64,000 bases of DNA from Papaver somniferum. Lineage: Eukaryota > Streptophyta > Magnoliopsida > Ranunculales > Papaveraceae. Numbering within the stretch: position 1 is the stretch's first letter; the number at the start of each line of letters is the position of its first letter. The stretch covers positions 27,304,442 through 27,368,441 of the forward strand of contig NC_039367.1 of assembly GCF_003573695.1 (NCBI RefSeq), read 5' to 3'. The position numbers were made by a program, and so were the translations under genes. Positions 34,751 to 45,539 of this stretch are shown piece after piece. The notes beneath the pieces are model-generated. The model worked only from the letters and a program-made list of their open reading frames with translations, did not search any database and was not told the origin of the DNA.

Positions 34751-35447
34751 CAATAGAACCTCTATATAAGAATATTTTGGGGACCACAAAAAATTATTCT
34801 TATATGGAGGTTATACTTATATAGAGATTTACCTAGAAACGACCAATAAAAATTTGTTATACACCTAGGAGAAAATATAATTTCACACAACAAACATCAC
34901 AATGTACCTAGGCAATATAAACATTAGTTAAAATTTTGTTTAGTTTCACATGTATGATACGCAAGTTAAATATAGGAAGTTTGTTGTGGAACACAATGTA
35001 CCTAGAGAATACCTAGGAAAACATAAATTTTGTTTAGTTTCACATGTATTAGTCAAATATATGAACTTTCTATGTAACACAATCCACACAAAATTCAACA
35101 ATGATACGAAACTTGACAAAGAAATCATATGATTAGAGATATTTGAATGAGTCATACGAAAAAAAAAACACATCACACCCGCTGAAAAGTAAAAGGATTT
35201 TTCAAATTGGTTAACATAATCTTTTCATCTTAAACTTTGATGTACGATATGACTTATATTATCTATATAATATTGCAAATTATTCTTATATGGAGGTAAG
35301 TTCCTTAAGACGGACATGAAAAAATTATGTCTTATTCCAATATGGAGTTTATTCTTAAATATAACTGGCCCAAATCGAGACCATAAGTTTTTATTCTTAT
35401 ATGAAAGTTATTCCTATAGGGAGTATTCTTATATAGAGGTTCTACTG
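34751..35447. mobile_element. Emigrant-like MITE
   Basis: A 697-bp non-coding element with 24-bp terminal inverted repeats beginning CARTAGAACCTCTATATAAG, one mismatch between ends, flanked by TA on both sides (34749-34750, 35448-35449). The ends closely resemble the Arabidopsis Emigrant MITE (pogo/Lemi1-related), whose ends read CAGTAAAACCTCTATAAATT. Subterminal copies of ATTCTTATATGGAGGTTA occur near both ends. Confidence 0.85.
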
Positions 35448-35463
35448 TAGTAGAAAAAAAATA

Positions 35464-35705
35464 CTCCATCCGTCTCTAAAAGATAGGTAAGTTTCCTTAT
35501 TTGGGTATGTCAAAAAAATAGGTTTGTTTCCATATATGGAAAGTCAATCGTTATAATTTTACTAGTTTACCCATTTAAGGACCACTTTTCTCTCTGTTCT
35601 TTTCTATTTTAACTCAAAAAGGGGACCACTTCTCTCTCCCTTTTACTCTAATATCAAATGAGTGGGACCAAGGACTAATTAGGAAAAAGCATAGAAAAGT
35701 GGCTA
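35464..35705. mobile_element. Stowaway-type MITE, family B, copy 2 (right end lost)
   Basis: Starts CTCCATCCGTCTCTAAAAGA after a TA at 35462-35463 and follows copy 1 (32784-33084) through GTCAAAAAAATAGGTTTGTT, GGAAAGTCAA, ACCCATT, GGGGACCACTTCTCTCTCCC and AATATCAAAT. The similarity stops near 35705, so the right inverted repeat is missing. It directly abuts the Emigrant-like element. Confidence 0.75.
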
Positions 35706-36458
35706 TTCTCTCTATAAAAAGAGAGTTTTTTTAGCGCTCTCATTAACCGGAGCTTCTGATTTATTCTAGCCCCACTATTTAAAAATTTCGACCAATCAGA
35801 TTTTAGGAGAATCTTTTATACCCACCAGTTCGTTATTTTTTTGGTAAGATTAAAAATTTCAAACATAAATATATAAGAAAATATTTTGTTTGCCTCGCAT
35901 TATATTCTTTTGCCAATCACATTTAATAAAATTATTATTAAAAACAACTAAATCTTAGAAATCTTATTCAATTATTATAGAAATGTTAAAAAGTCATCAA
36001 AAATATATTTACACCTAATTTAGTTTAACATAAATCAAATTAAATCTCACATTAAAATTTACAAATTAAATCAAGATATCATTTTTCATCATGATTCATT
36101 AAAAATTCAAATCAATCATGAAATAATTAAAGAAAAAAGTTCAATGTCCGATTTTCAATTACACTTCTTTTAATTAAACTAATCTTAATTACAGTTACAA
36201 ACTACTAATAGAAAGGTGAAAACGAAAAGCTTTTAGATCAATCAATAAAATCTAAAATCAAAATATATAAATTCATGGATACGTACCTGTAGATTAGATT
36301 GAAGAATCTTTCCTTCCACGAAACAGAATAATTGATAATCCTGCCAAATAGCCAAAATAAAATTATTAATTGAAAATCATGATTTTTTTTATTCAAAAAC
36401 AAAGTCGTGACAAACAATGTTAAGCAAATAGTTGAGAATTAGAAAACAAAAAAATAGG
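35706..36458. other. AT-rich spacer with a possible small minus-strand exon
   Basis: Mostly AT-rich DNA. Read on the minus strand, 36342-36289 is bounded by CTATTTGGCAG (acceptor-like) and CAG/GTACGTATCC (donor-like). It has no coding signal of its own; it could be a 5' UTR exon of a minus-strand gene. Confidence 0.3.
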
Positions 36459-37204
36459 TTTTACCTATTTCCCATCCCAACTTTTCCTAAATCCCATCCA
36501 AATCATTAAATCAATTATTTTTTAACTTTATCTAGGTTGGGTGAACAAAACTCTCCTTATTTATTATTTGGATAATCATCTTCGTCAAACCAGCTTCCTT
36601 CCTTCTTCCCCTCCATAATCGTGTGTTAAGAGAAAAAGAAAAACATCCGATCCTAGATTAGCAATCAACCCAAAATCGTCTGTTTAAACAAAAATAGAAA
36701 ACAAAATCTAATCCTATGAGTAATCAGTTACCACTACCACCCTATGTAACTGATGTCAGCTCCAACGCCGCACCACCTATACAGAATGGAATTGAATTGC
36801 TAATTATCTTTCTCTTTTGGACTTGGACTTTCAATGAATCAAAATTGGTCCGCCTTTTTATCATATCCAATCATCCTTAAATTTTGCAATTTTATATTAA
36901 CGGGTTGTTTTGTCATGGTTGTTCACACTACCGTATTATGCCCAAAATTAAAGTTTGTTTTGCAGTTGATCATCAGGCCAGATTAATGGTGATTTGGGAA
37001 GGAAAATTTCTTGTTTGATCCTAAGCCCATAAGATTATTTATAGTAGGGTCCAACTGGATTTTACTCTTATCCTAAGGTCCAAAGTTATTTGAAAACATG
37101 GAAATGACTAATATACCCCACTGTTTAAATACGTGTGAAATAACATACTTCTGCCAAATCAGGATTTTATTTATCTGGAGGTCCAAATTTAATTAAAACA
37201 TATA

Positions 37205-37290
37205 AATGACCATAGATTTGAGTACATATCTGCTACACTGTTTACAAATTTGAGTACATATCTGCTACACTGTTTACAAATTTGAGTACT
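37205..37290 (+). repeat. 32-bp tandem repeat
   Basis: AAATTTGAGTACATATCTGC + TACACTGTTTAC is present twice in tandem (about 37216-37279), followed by a partial third copy beginning AAATTTGAGTAC. Confidence 0.85.
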
Positions 37291-38169
37291 TCTACTATTT
37301 TATTTCTCAGTAATCTTCTCTCTTGCTGCATCACAAACTTTAGCTTAAACCACAATTGCAACAGCTACATCAACACCATTGTCATTTCAATTCAGCTGCA
37401 ACACAGACTTGTTCTTCTTCCCTGTTTACACAGCACTACCATCTTCATAAACCCATTGAGACGAACATCTCATCCACTGATTTTGTTCACAGTAATCACC
37501 ACATACAATTCCTCCTCTATCTCATGTGTATCTTCAGTTTACATCAGCAACCCAACCTTCTATGTTCCTCCAAATCCATTTTCAGCACACCTTCTTTCAA
37601 ACACACATCACAACCAATTTGTATCTTTATCAAGACCACCACCAATTTCACAAGCTTGCAAATCTGAACCAATAGCAACTCTTGTTCCTATCATTCAAAA
37701 TCTGTCATTTCTTGCAATAAGTTCTGAACTGCAGCTCCAGATCATCTCCATATCCAATTCCAGTACTGAATCAAACGTAACAAAGATCATTTATTTCAGT
37801 ATTTCATATACGTACTGAATCAAACATAACAAAGAGCACTTCCTATCAGTATGTGACATATGTACTGAATATTCATGAGAACACAAAGAGAAAGCACAAA
37901 GAAAATGGCGAGTACAAACTTGTGTATGAATCATTCGAAAAGTAGACATCAGTATACAATGAGCCGGTGCACTCTCTGATCCATGTAGAAAGGCATTTAT
38001 GAAGGAACTGTTGGGACTATCAATTAATACCAGCATTACATAGCCTGGTTGCCAGAAGGAAGGCAAAATGATGATGCTTATAATAAATGTATGCATAAAA
38101 GTAAGTATTTGGATTGGATCACTTAGCATCAGACATGTTTTGAACCTGTAAATGTGACAAAGATGTAAC

Positions 38170-39060
38170 AGTATTAATACACAGTATTTCACATATGTAC
38201 TGATGGATCAATACTAAAACAAGTGAGAGATCTATGAAAAAAACAGAATCTAGGAGCAGTTTCTATGAGTATGCCATATATGTACCGCAGATTCATGAAC
38301 TACAAATAAAACTGCATGACAAGAATAATTAAGGATCTATCAGAAATAGCAGAATCTAAGCACATAATATGGTATTTGACATATGTAATGATGGATCAAA
38401 CTAAAAAAAGTGAGAGATCTATGAAAGAAACAGAATCTAAGAGCAGTTTCTATGAGTATGCCATATATGTACTGCAGATTCATGAACTACAAATCAACTA
38501 CATGACAAGAATAATTAAGGATCTATGAGAAACAGCAGAATCGAAGCACATAATGCGGTATTTCACATATGTACTGATGGATCAAACTAAAAAAGTGAGA
38601 GATCTATGAAAGAAACAAAATCTAAGATAAGTTTCTATGAGTATGTCATATATGTACTGCAGTTTCATGAACTACAAATCAACTTCATGACAAGAATAAT
38701 TAAGAATCTATGAGAAACAACAGAATCGAAGCACATAATACGGTATTTCACATACGTACTGATGTATCAAACTAAAAAAAATGAGAGATCCATGAAAGAA
38801 CCAGAATCTAAGAGCAGTTTCTATGAGTATTCCATATATGTACTGATGGATAATACGATCTGAAAGTACAAACAAATCGAAAACAGAAAAATAATAAAAT
38901 GGATAGCTAAAATCATTAAAAACATGATAATCTAACCAAATAACAGAATAAATATGAACAAGATTCATAAAAAAGAACAAAAACGACCGAGCTCTATGAG
39001 TATTCCGTATATGTACTGCTGGATAATACGATCTGAAAGTATAAACAAGCCTAATTTTGA
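38170..39060 (+). repeat. About 185-bp tandem repeat array
   Basis: The landmark GTATTTCACATATGTACTGA recurs at about 38187, 38371, 38556 and 38741 (periods 184-185). Each unit also holds GAGAGATCTATGAAAGAAAC, GAGCAGTTTCTATGAGTATG and CATGACAAGAATAATTAAGG. Two shorter degenerate units (38820-39060) follow. The array is AT-rich, and reading frames across it are artefacts. Confidence 0.85.
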
Positions 39061-39349
39061 AGCGAAAACAGAAAGATAATGAAATCGAAAGCATAAATCT
39101 CTCACTTTTTTAAGAATCTATGAGAAACAACAGAATCGAACAATCACAAAGAATATTTATAAAAACAAAAACAAAAAAAGCAATTCACAAATAGAAATAT
39201 AAACAATGTAAATCACAGAAATCACTAACATAGAGAACATCATTATAATGGAGTTACCAAAATCATGAAATCGATCTAATCTTTATGATTCAGTTGAAAG
39301 CATAACAGAAAAAAAAAACAAATATTATAGAAAAGATTAGATAACATAC

Positions 39350-39445
39350 CTGCAAAAAGAGGGAGACCTTCAGAAACCCTACGTCTAAATTCACCAACAC
39401 CAACAACAACAGAAGAAAGAGAAAGGAGAGAAGAAAACCGATCTG
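39350..39445 (-). other. Possible captured 5' exon
   Basis: On the minus strand, a CT-rich plant-type leader (TTCTTCTCTCCTTTCTCTTT, TAGGGTTTCTGAAGGTCTCC) ends at TTTTTGCAG/GTATGTTATC, an excellent donor match. It sits inside the inverted-repeat element near its right end. No following coding exon was found. Confidence 0.35.
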
Positions 39446-39854
39446 AATTTTTTTGATCGAGAATATAGAAAACTTAAAATGTTATTTGTTAGGTGAAGGT
39501 TACTTTAGGAATTTTTGAAATACACATCTTTGGTCCCGCACGTGTACAGGACCTGGGCTTAAAAAATTTGGTACATTTTCATGTTTTCTTTTAATTATAG
39601 ACCTCTGATTAGTGGGCTTTAATGGGTGGACCTGCCACTAACTAAGAACACTATAATGGTACCTATTGGTAATTCCTAGATTTGGGAATCAGTTTCCACG
39701 CTGATTAATGATGAGGCGGTGATAAGAGTTTAGGTTAATTATAGAAGATAATGGAGTGAGTTTTGTTTACCCTATCTAAAAAGAGTTATACAAAATATAG
39801 ATTTTGTAGTTAGGATGGGATTTAGGGAAAATAGGGATGGAAAATAGGTGAAAT

Positions 39855-40338
39855 CAAAAAATATTAGTGGGAAAAACGCAATGGACAATATGAAGAGGTT
39901 TCTATTTTTATTTTTTTATATTTTTATTCAATTAAACAATAAAACCATGTCGCATACTCAAAACTAAAAAATCGTGACAAATAATTTTAGGCAACATTTT
40001 ATTTCATAACAACTTTAAAAATATTAAAGAAATTATATTCCTAGAAGTGCATGATATGCTCATATTTTTGATAATACGACTCATTTCCAAATAAAGAAAA
40101 CGTTAATTCTATTCCTAAGCCATTTGAATAGATACTCGATATATAATTTTGGACATATATATATATATTGCAACAAGTAAAATATTTTTAGATATTATTA
40201 ATCAATAGTATATTTTCAAGAATATTTTTTTATGGAATTTTTGGGTTTTGGTTCTCTATATAAAGCATTCATGCATAAACCAAACCGTTTTGTTTACACG
40301 GTGCTTCTTTCGTTAAGATATTTTTTCATGTCGTCATC
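39855..40338. other. No gene recognised
   Basis: AT-rich spacer with a (TA)n stretch near 40157-40170. Nothing else supported. Confidence 0.5.
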
Positions 40339-40752
40339 AGGGGCGACCTTGAAAGAATTAGATGCAACTAATAAGACAAAATAGAGTCATCCAAATCTAA
40401 AATGAAGCTATTCCTTATCGGCGATTTTTTGAAATGGCAATTATACCCTCCATAATCAGTAGGTAAAACTACAATCGGTAGTTTAATGTGGCATGCTTCT
40501 TTTTATTTTTCTACGAAGCTAGTCGGTAGTTAATTTCATAATCGGGTGTATTTGTGTACACAATCGATAGTTTTTCTCATAATCGGAAGTGTCGGTGCAT
40601 ATAATCGGTAGTTAACTTTATAATCGGACGTTTAGTCGTACATAGTTGGTTTAGGAATATTTTTCCTATTGTTTGGTTTTAGTTTTTGGTGGGAGAGAGA
40701 GAGAGAAAAATAAGATAAATAAGAAGAAGTGGGAATTTACCATTTTTCTTAA

Positions 40753-40938
40753 ATCAACAAGAAACATGGATGGTATGAAGAAGAAGGTGAAGAACATAAT
40801 GTTGAAGCTTCACAACCATATAGAGAAGACGATTTGGGATATATGTTGAATGATCCAAACTTTTGTGGAGAGGAAACCCTAGACGACGATTTCATGGAAG
40901 AAAGGGAAGAATCACACGTAATCGAAGTTCATAATTGA
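40753..40938 (+). other. Acidic coding-like block inside the AATCGGTAG element
   Basis: An open frame of 61 codons without its own early ATG reads KKHGWYEEEGEEHNVEASQP, YREDDLGYMLNDPNFCGEET and LDDDFMEEREESHVIEVHN before TGA. It is strongly acidic and looks like a real protein segment, possibly an exon or N-terminal piece. No family recognised. Confidence 0.4.
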
Positions 40939-41519
40939 TCAAACATACATGTACTGTGTTAAGAAAATCTAATACCCATGTTGTGTGCGTTTGTATGCGA
41001 TGTTAAACGAGAAAATCCGATTTTTGCATGCATTGAATGCCATGGACTACCCAGAATCGGTAGATAATGTGGTTATATATCTACCGATTATCAACAACTG
41101 TGTAATAATATATCATTAATTGGTAGAATATGGATCTTAGACTGCTACCGATTTTAAGAAAAACCCAAATTGAAAATTTCAATTTGGTATAATCGGTAGT
41201 TTGGAAAATTTACATAACTTCTGATTGAAAAAGTCGCACCAAAAACATATTTTTGAAAACTTTAATTATTGGTTTGTTTCATAATCTACAATCGGTAGAT
41301 TATCAAAAATTTTAAACCTCCGATTATTGTGTCGCCCCAAAATCAAACTCCTGAATTTTTTTGAATTCTTCAGATCTCATAATCGGTAGATGATTTTTTT
41401 TTCTACCGATTCAGTAATAATCGGGTGTACGAGAAATACAACTGCTACCGATTATTCTCTCAGCAGACACTTTGAATTGCGTGATACATTTCTTTGTTCC
41501 TCCTATATATGGACTTAGC

Positions 41520-41797
41520 ATGACATTTTCACCCACAAGAACGGTTATCGATGAGCCGGTTAAAGATAGAAGAATCGCTATGGCATTTGTGAATGAAATG
41601 CATTTTATTGGTTTAAGGGTAAAAATAATTGTTTGTTACCGCCATTGAGTAAGTAGCACGACTACTTCCCAATGAACCATTGCAAGGATTGGGTGAAACA
41701 ATATGAGTCCAAGATGATTGATTGGGATCGCGTCATGAAAAACAACTTTCCCAATGGGTTACTCGAATTGATCCCCTCGGATGATGACGATGTTTGA
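41520..41797 (+). pseudogene. Decayed coding block ending in SDDDDV
   Basis: ATG at 41520 opens MTFSPTRTVIDEPVKDRRIA then MAFVNEMHFIGLR; a frameshift near 41620 moves to CLLPPLSK, a TAG, and HDYFPMNHCKDWVKQYESKM then IDWDRVMKNNFPNGLLELIP with the terminal SDDDDV. The pattern 'hFI.L.L.....PP.........W...y....' resembles, loosely, the C-terminal tail of OTU-like or FAR1-type proteins carried by plant Mutator-like elements. That assignment is an inference from memory and is weak. Confidence 0.4.
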
Positions 41798-42499
41798 TCG
41801 TTGTGTTTGGAAGATGTAATTGGAACCCCTTTTTTTGTACACTTTTTTTGGAAAATACTGTGAAGTAGAATGCTATAATCGGTAGTTATATTATTAATAT
41901 ATCAACCAATTATACAAGCTTTTGTAAACAGAATCCATCAATCTTATAATTGGTTATTAACTTTTCTGAATTAACTTCCGATTGATACCAAACTTTGACA
42001 AAAAAACTGATTTTTTTCCCATAATCGGTAGACAAGATAATACATAAACTTCCTATTGTCACCAAACTCTGACAAAAAAGATGAATTTTTTCCCCAAAAT
42101 CAGTAGAAAAAATAATACATCAAGTTCCGATTGTTACCAGTCTCTGACAAAAAAGTGAAAATTTTCCCAGAATCGGTAGACAAGATAATACATAAATTTC
42201 CGATTGTTACCAAATTCTGACAAAAAAGATGAAAATTTTCCCCGAATCGGTAGATAATAACTTCTGATTGCGACAATCAATCAATCTTTATACTGTTGCC
42301 ACGGGATTCAGGAATTCATAACTTCCATCATAAATGAATTATTCACCTTTTTCCACTAAGTACTGTATTTTTGTGAGTGTCTCCTACATAAAAAAATAAA
42401 AAAGAATCCCAAATTCGTTTTAGTAAGAAATATTAGCCACTCGGTGTTATGTAAAAGAAGTATGCAAATACTTACAAATTGTTGGATCGACAAGCTTAA

Positions 42500-42784
42500 A
42501 TGGCTAGTGTTAAAGATCCTCTCTTGTATCGTTATGTAATCATTAATTTACCCATTTTTGGACAAGTCGGAAACGATCATGAACTTGTTGGAGTGATCTT
42601 TTTTTGGATTTCCATACTCTCGCACAAATTGGCTCCCACAAAAGATTTCGGTCGTTACCCTTCCGGCTATGACATCTTCATGTCTTGTTTCGTGATACTA
42701 TGTTTTGACAATCACCAAATCTTCAACTGCGTCAAACATTGCCATGCTTGTAAGTTGAGATATAAAATGAATTCACAAGAGTAG
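42500..42784 (+). CDS. 94-codon hypothetical protein in the AATCGGTAG element
   Basis: An intact frame begins MASVKDPLLYRYVIINLPIF and ends YKMNSQE. It has a hydrophobic middle (LVGVIFFWISIL) and a cysteine/histidine group near the end (CFDNHQIFNCVKHCHACK), which could bind metal. I recognise no family. It is surrounded by AATCGGTAG motifs but contains none, as would be expected if it were under coding constraint. Confidence 0.35.
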   Translation: MASVKDPLLYRYVIINLPIFGQVGNDHELVGVIFFWISILSHKLAPTKDFGRYPSGYDIFMSCFVILCFDNHQIFNCVKHCHACKLRYKMNSQE

Positions 42785-43328
42785 GCGATGGAAAATCCAT
42801 TTGTAGAATGCACGATGCTATATATGTGTTGTTTGGTGTATAAATAAGAAGAGTTTACACTCCTTATATATATGAGAGTCCCAATGTCTTTTTTTTTTTT
42901 TTGAAAATATGGCCATTGATGAGTACTTTTACAAGACTGTACTGAAATTACGTCTAATGATTACATAGAATCGGTAGACAATGGTTGAACACTTTACTCC
43001 GATTATACATAATCGTAAGCTATGAATCGTTTTGTATTACCGATTATATGTTGTTTTGTCAACAAAGTTCTCAGTTTCATTAGAGTACTATAATCGGAGG
43101 ATTATCAATATGTATCGTTAACCGATTATGTGTGGTTTTCGAGGCACGGCTAGTTTATTTTGAACGAAATAGCCGTTGGAGTATAATTATTAGTTAGGTA
43201 AAGTATTCAAACCTCTGATTGTCATAAATAATTTGAAATTCATTTCGATATAACCTACAAATCATGATAATTTTTTACAATCATAACTATTCATTGAACT
43301 TCCACAATTCTATTACAATGTATCGTTA

Positions 43329-43763
43329 TTAGCGTCGTGGACGTGTTGGAAGAGTCCTAAACGGATTAAATATTTCCATCGCCCTAAGGGTTATGAAATG
43401 AGCTTCATAACGGAAGATTGATCTTTTCCATCTCCGTCGTTCCCTGAGAGATCGTTCTACAACCTCATCATTGGTTTCACCTTTCAATCGATATTGATTC
43501 ATAAGATAATTTAAATGGACGAATTCTTCGACGTGTCCGTTTATTGAACAAACTCGGAAGAAAAGATCAACGGGGTGACGGTTATTTGGGTCACCGATGT
43601 CGGCGCATAATTTTTCAAGAATTCTCCCCAAATAACTCATACCCATTATTCCTCCTTGTTTACGTTCTTTTCCTCGTCTCGGATAGAATTGAACATAGCG
43701 CCTACATAAAGATAAATTTTCTTTTATCGTGAACTCGGTAGGATTAATGAATGGTTGGGACAT
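43329..43763 (-). CDS. 144-codon basic hypothetical protein in the AATCGGTAG element
   Basis: An intact minus-strand frame starts at 43763 with MSQPFINPTEFTIKENLSLC and ends FRTLPTRPRR. It is basic, with clusters YPRRGKERKQGG and RSLRERRRWKRS, and has a plausible globular middle (YLGRILEKLCADIGDPNNRH, EEFVHLNYLMNQY). The 435-bp frame has no AATCGGTAG motif, while both flanks are full of them. It has no recognised domain. One idea, by analogy with accessory proteins that bind subterminal motifs in other plant transposons, is that it binds the repeated motif; nothing here proves it. Confidence 0.5.
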   Translation of the reverse strand: MSQPFINPTEFTIKENLSLCRRYVQFYPRRGKERKQGGIMGMSYLGRILEKLCADIGDPNNRHPVDLFFRVCSINGHVEEFVHLNYLMNQYRLKGETNDEVVERSLRERRRWKRSIFRYEAHFITLRAMEIFNPFRTLPTRPRR

Positions 43764-44397
43764 TATGTTGAAGATGATGTTGGAAAGGGTTTAAATGTAT
43801 TTGCGTTGCATAGAGGGTAAAAGGATACCATCCTTATATAGTTTAGAGTACCAACGGATCTATTTCGTAGATGACCGACTACATAATCGGTAGGTTATAA
43901 GTTAACCTAACTTCCGATTATTAAGTTGCCACAAATTGTTTTTACCGAAATCTCAATTTTTTTGAATTTTAGAACTTTAATAATCGGTGGGTTAATAAGT
44001 TAATCTGACGTCCGATTAAAAAGTTTCCCCAAAGTTTGTTTTTTCCGAAATCACCAATTTTTCGAATTTGGGAACTATCATAATCGGTAGGTTATAAGGT
44101 AACGTAACCTCCGATTATTAAGTTGCCCCAAATTTTGTTTTTATCAAAACCTCAATTTTTTCGAATATGGGAGCTAGAATAATCGGTAGTTTATGAAGTT
44201 ATTTATGAACTTCACATATCTACGGAATGCTAACGGCCACAAGATTTATAATACTAGTAATCGGTAGATAATACCACTTTCCTAATTACCGATTGTGTAA
44301 GGTTACTTTGGTAATCTTCGCAAATTTGGACATCCCATAACCTTGTCTATGGGTTGGGAATAAAAAAGTCGCCCCTAATTCTTTCAGGGTCGCCCCT

Positions 44398-45510
44398 AGT
44401 GAGCCTGTTTTTTTTTTTATTCTTCAGGAGATTTATAGGGTTTTTGTCTGATGCACTTGCGTTGTTTCTCTCATTGTTTGCTTATAGGTATCTTCGACCA
44501 TGATTCATGTAGCAGAAGTATCAAGGTGTATATATAAAAACTAATTTTCACAAATATTTTTGCGGTTGCGATATCACACCACCATTATTGTTGTTTGTTA
44601 TGCAGGTCTTTTGATGCATAAAACGAGTTTTTCTAATTACTGTTTATTCAAGAAAATAAAGGTCTTTCCTAATCATGTTTGTATAATTGTTCTTTGTTTA
44701 TTTTCTATATTTAATTTTTTTGTTGGTAGCCTCGATCAATCACCTATTGTAAACTGTTTTTGCTTGATCATGCACTTATTTTGACTTGCATTAAGCAATA
44801 TCAAGGTTGCAACTCTTATTATTTTTTGGGGATGGGGTTGGATCTTTAAAACATCTAATATCTATGTTTTGGGAGTACTTACTTATTTCCAAAAAGTGTT
44901 TCTTTCCATTGACTGAAAAGCGGTTATAAAACGTACTTGTTGTTAGCATGAAAGGAAGAAGGTTTAATTTTGATTGGTATGAGATGTGTGCCCCAATTTT
45001 ATGCAAATCAATAGGTGAGAAGGCCACCACTAGTATATATGTGGGAAGGCCACACAATACCATTCCCTATTTTTGTACGGGCAAGTGATGTCTCATACAT
45101 GAATGTTTTAAGGGGATTCTGCGGTTATTGTGACTATACTGCTATAAGGATCGGCCGACTTCCAAGTCAACTCACACCGAAAATCGATTTTCAAATTCTT
45201 ATGATTATGTGATTTTTAATCTTCCCTTATTGTTTTAATATGTTTATCAATCTCTTTTTCAATCGGATTAGATAGATGGTTGTAGAATCAATCTTTTATT
45301 CCCCTTTAATTGGTTTTATTTTGATTTCGGTTTTAGTTCTTCGAATTTTCTTTATTTTCTCAGTCTAATTTCCTAATGGGTTTTTGAATTTTCAGATCTC
45401 TAATCAATCATTCCGTGGGTAAACCAGTGGTGGAAGAAGCATGAATATTGCAGTTGATAAAACAACAATGATGTGGCCAGTAGTGGTGCTAACCATCTTG
45501 TTTGTGATGA
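44398..45510. other. Flank and possible 5' UTR of LINE 3
   Basis: T-rich DNA with short motif-free frames. A TTATGCAG acceptor-like site near 44605 has no partner. The 5' boundary of LINE 3 could not be placed. Confidence 0.35.
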
Positions 45511-45539
45511 TGGTCCAAATTAGTAGTTTATAAGGTTGT

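Larger units (their letters stand above)
36459..39854. mobile_element. 3.4-kb element with about 110-bp terminal inverted repeats
   Basis: The left end (36459-36570: TTTTACCTATTTCCCATCCC, then CCTAAATCCCATCC, TCTAGGTTGGGTGAACAAAACTC) is the inverted counterpart of the right end (39740-39854: ATTTCACCTATTTTCCATCC, CCTAAATCCCATCC, TTTAGATAGGGTAAACAAAAC). Long inverted repeats of this size suggest a non-autonomous Mutator-like element. Candidate duplicated flanks are CAAAAAAATA and CAAAAAATA, too simple to rely on. No transposase is inside; the interior holds minisatellites and a possible captured first exon. Confidence 0.7.
40458..44300. repeat. Interspersed AATCGGTAG / CTACCGATT motif
   Basis: Examples: plus-orientation copies at about 40473, 40601, 41052, 41193, 41291, 41379, 41876, 42023, 42172, 42246, 42969, 43885, 44080, 44171 and 44260; inverted copies at about 41077, 41150, 41404, 41445, 43041, 43120 and 44287; and variants such as AATCGGAAG or CTCCGATT in between. 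Many form inverted pairs 15-30 bp apart, e.g. 41052-41088 and 41379-41414. Confidence 0.85.
40339..44397. mobile_element. 4.06-kb inverted-repeat element rich in AATCGGTAG motifs
   Basis: The left end AGGGGCGACCTTGAAAGAAT (+TAG) at 40339 is the inverse of the right end CTAATTCTTTCAGGGTCGCC (+CCT) finishing at 44397, giving a 22-bp terminal inverted repeat with one mismatch. At the right end GTCGCCCCT occurs twice, 22 bp apart. The interior holds at least 25 copies of AATCGGTAG or close variants in both orientations, plus four coding-like blocks (40753-40938, 41520-41797, 42500-42784, 43329-43763). No target-site duplication could be matched (flanks GTCGTCATC and AGTGAGCCT). I infer a DNA transposon whose subterminal motif has spread throughout; the superfamily (hAT or Mutator) is undecided. 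Confidence 0.65.

Noticed and set aside
37282..37818. 178-codon frame and the overlapping 103-codon frame
   Set aside because: Low-complexity Ser/Ile/Thr/His composition in two frames at once and no motif; it lies inside a TIR element next to tandem repeats. It may be leader-like sequence rather than a gene.
38708..39094. 128-codon minus-strand hydrophobic frame
   Set aside because: It lies across the 185-bp tandem repeat and its Phe/Ile/Tyr-rich sequence reflects AT-rich repeat units.
40330..44406. 8-9-bp duplicated flanks of the AATCGGTAG element
   Set aside because: GTCGTCATC and AGTGAGCCT do not match, so the superfamily cannot be told from the flank.
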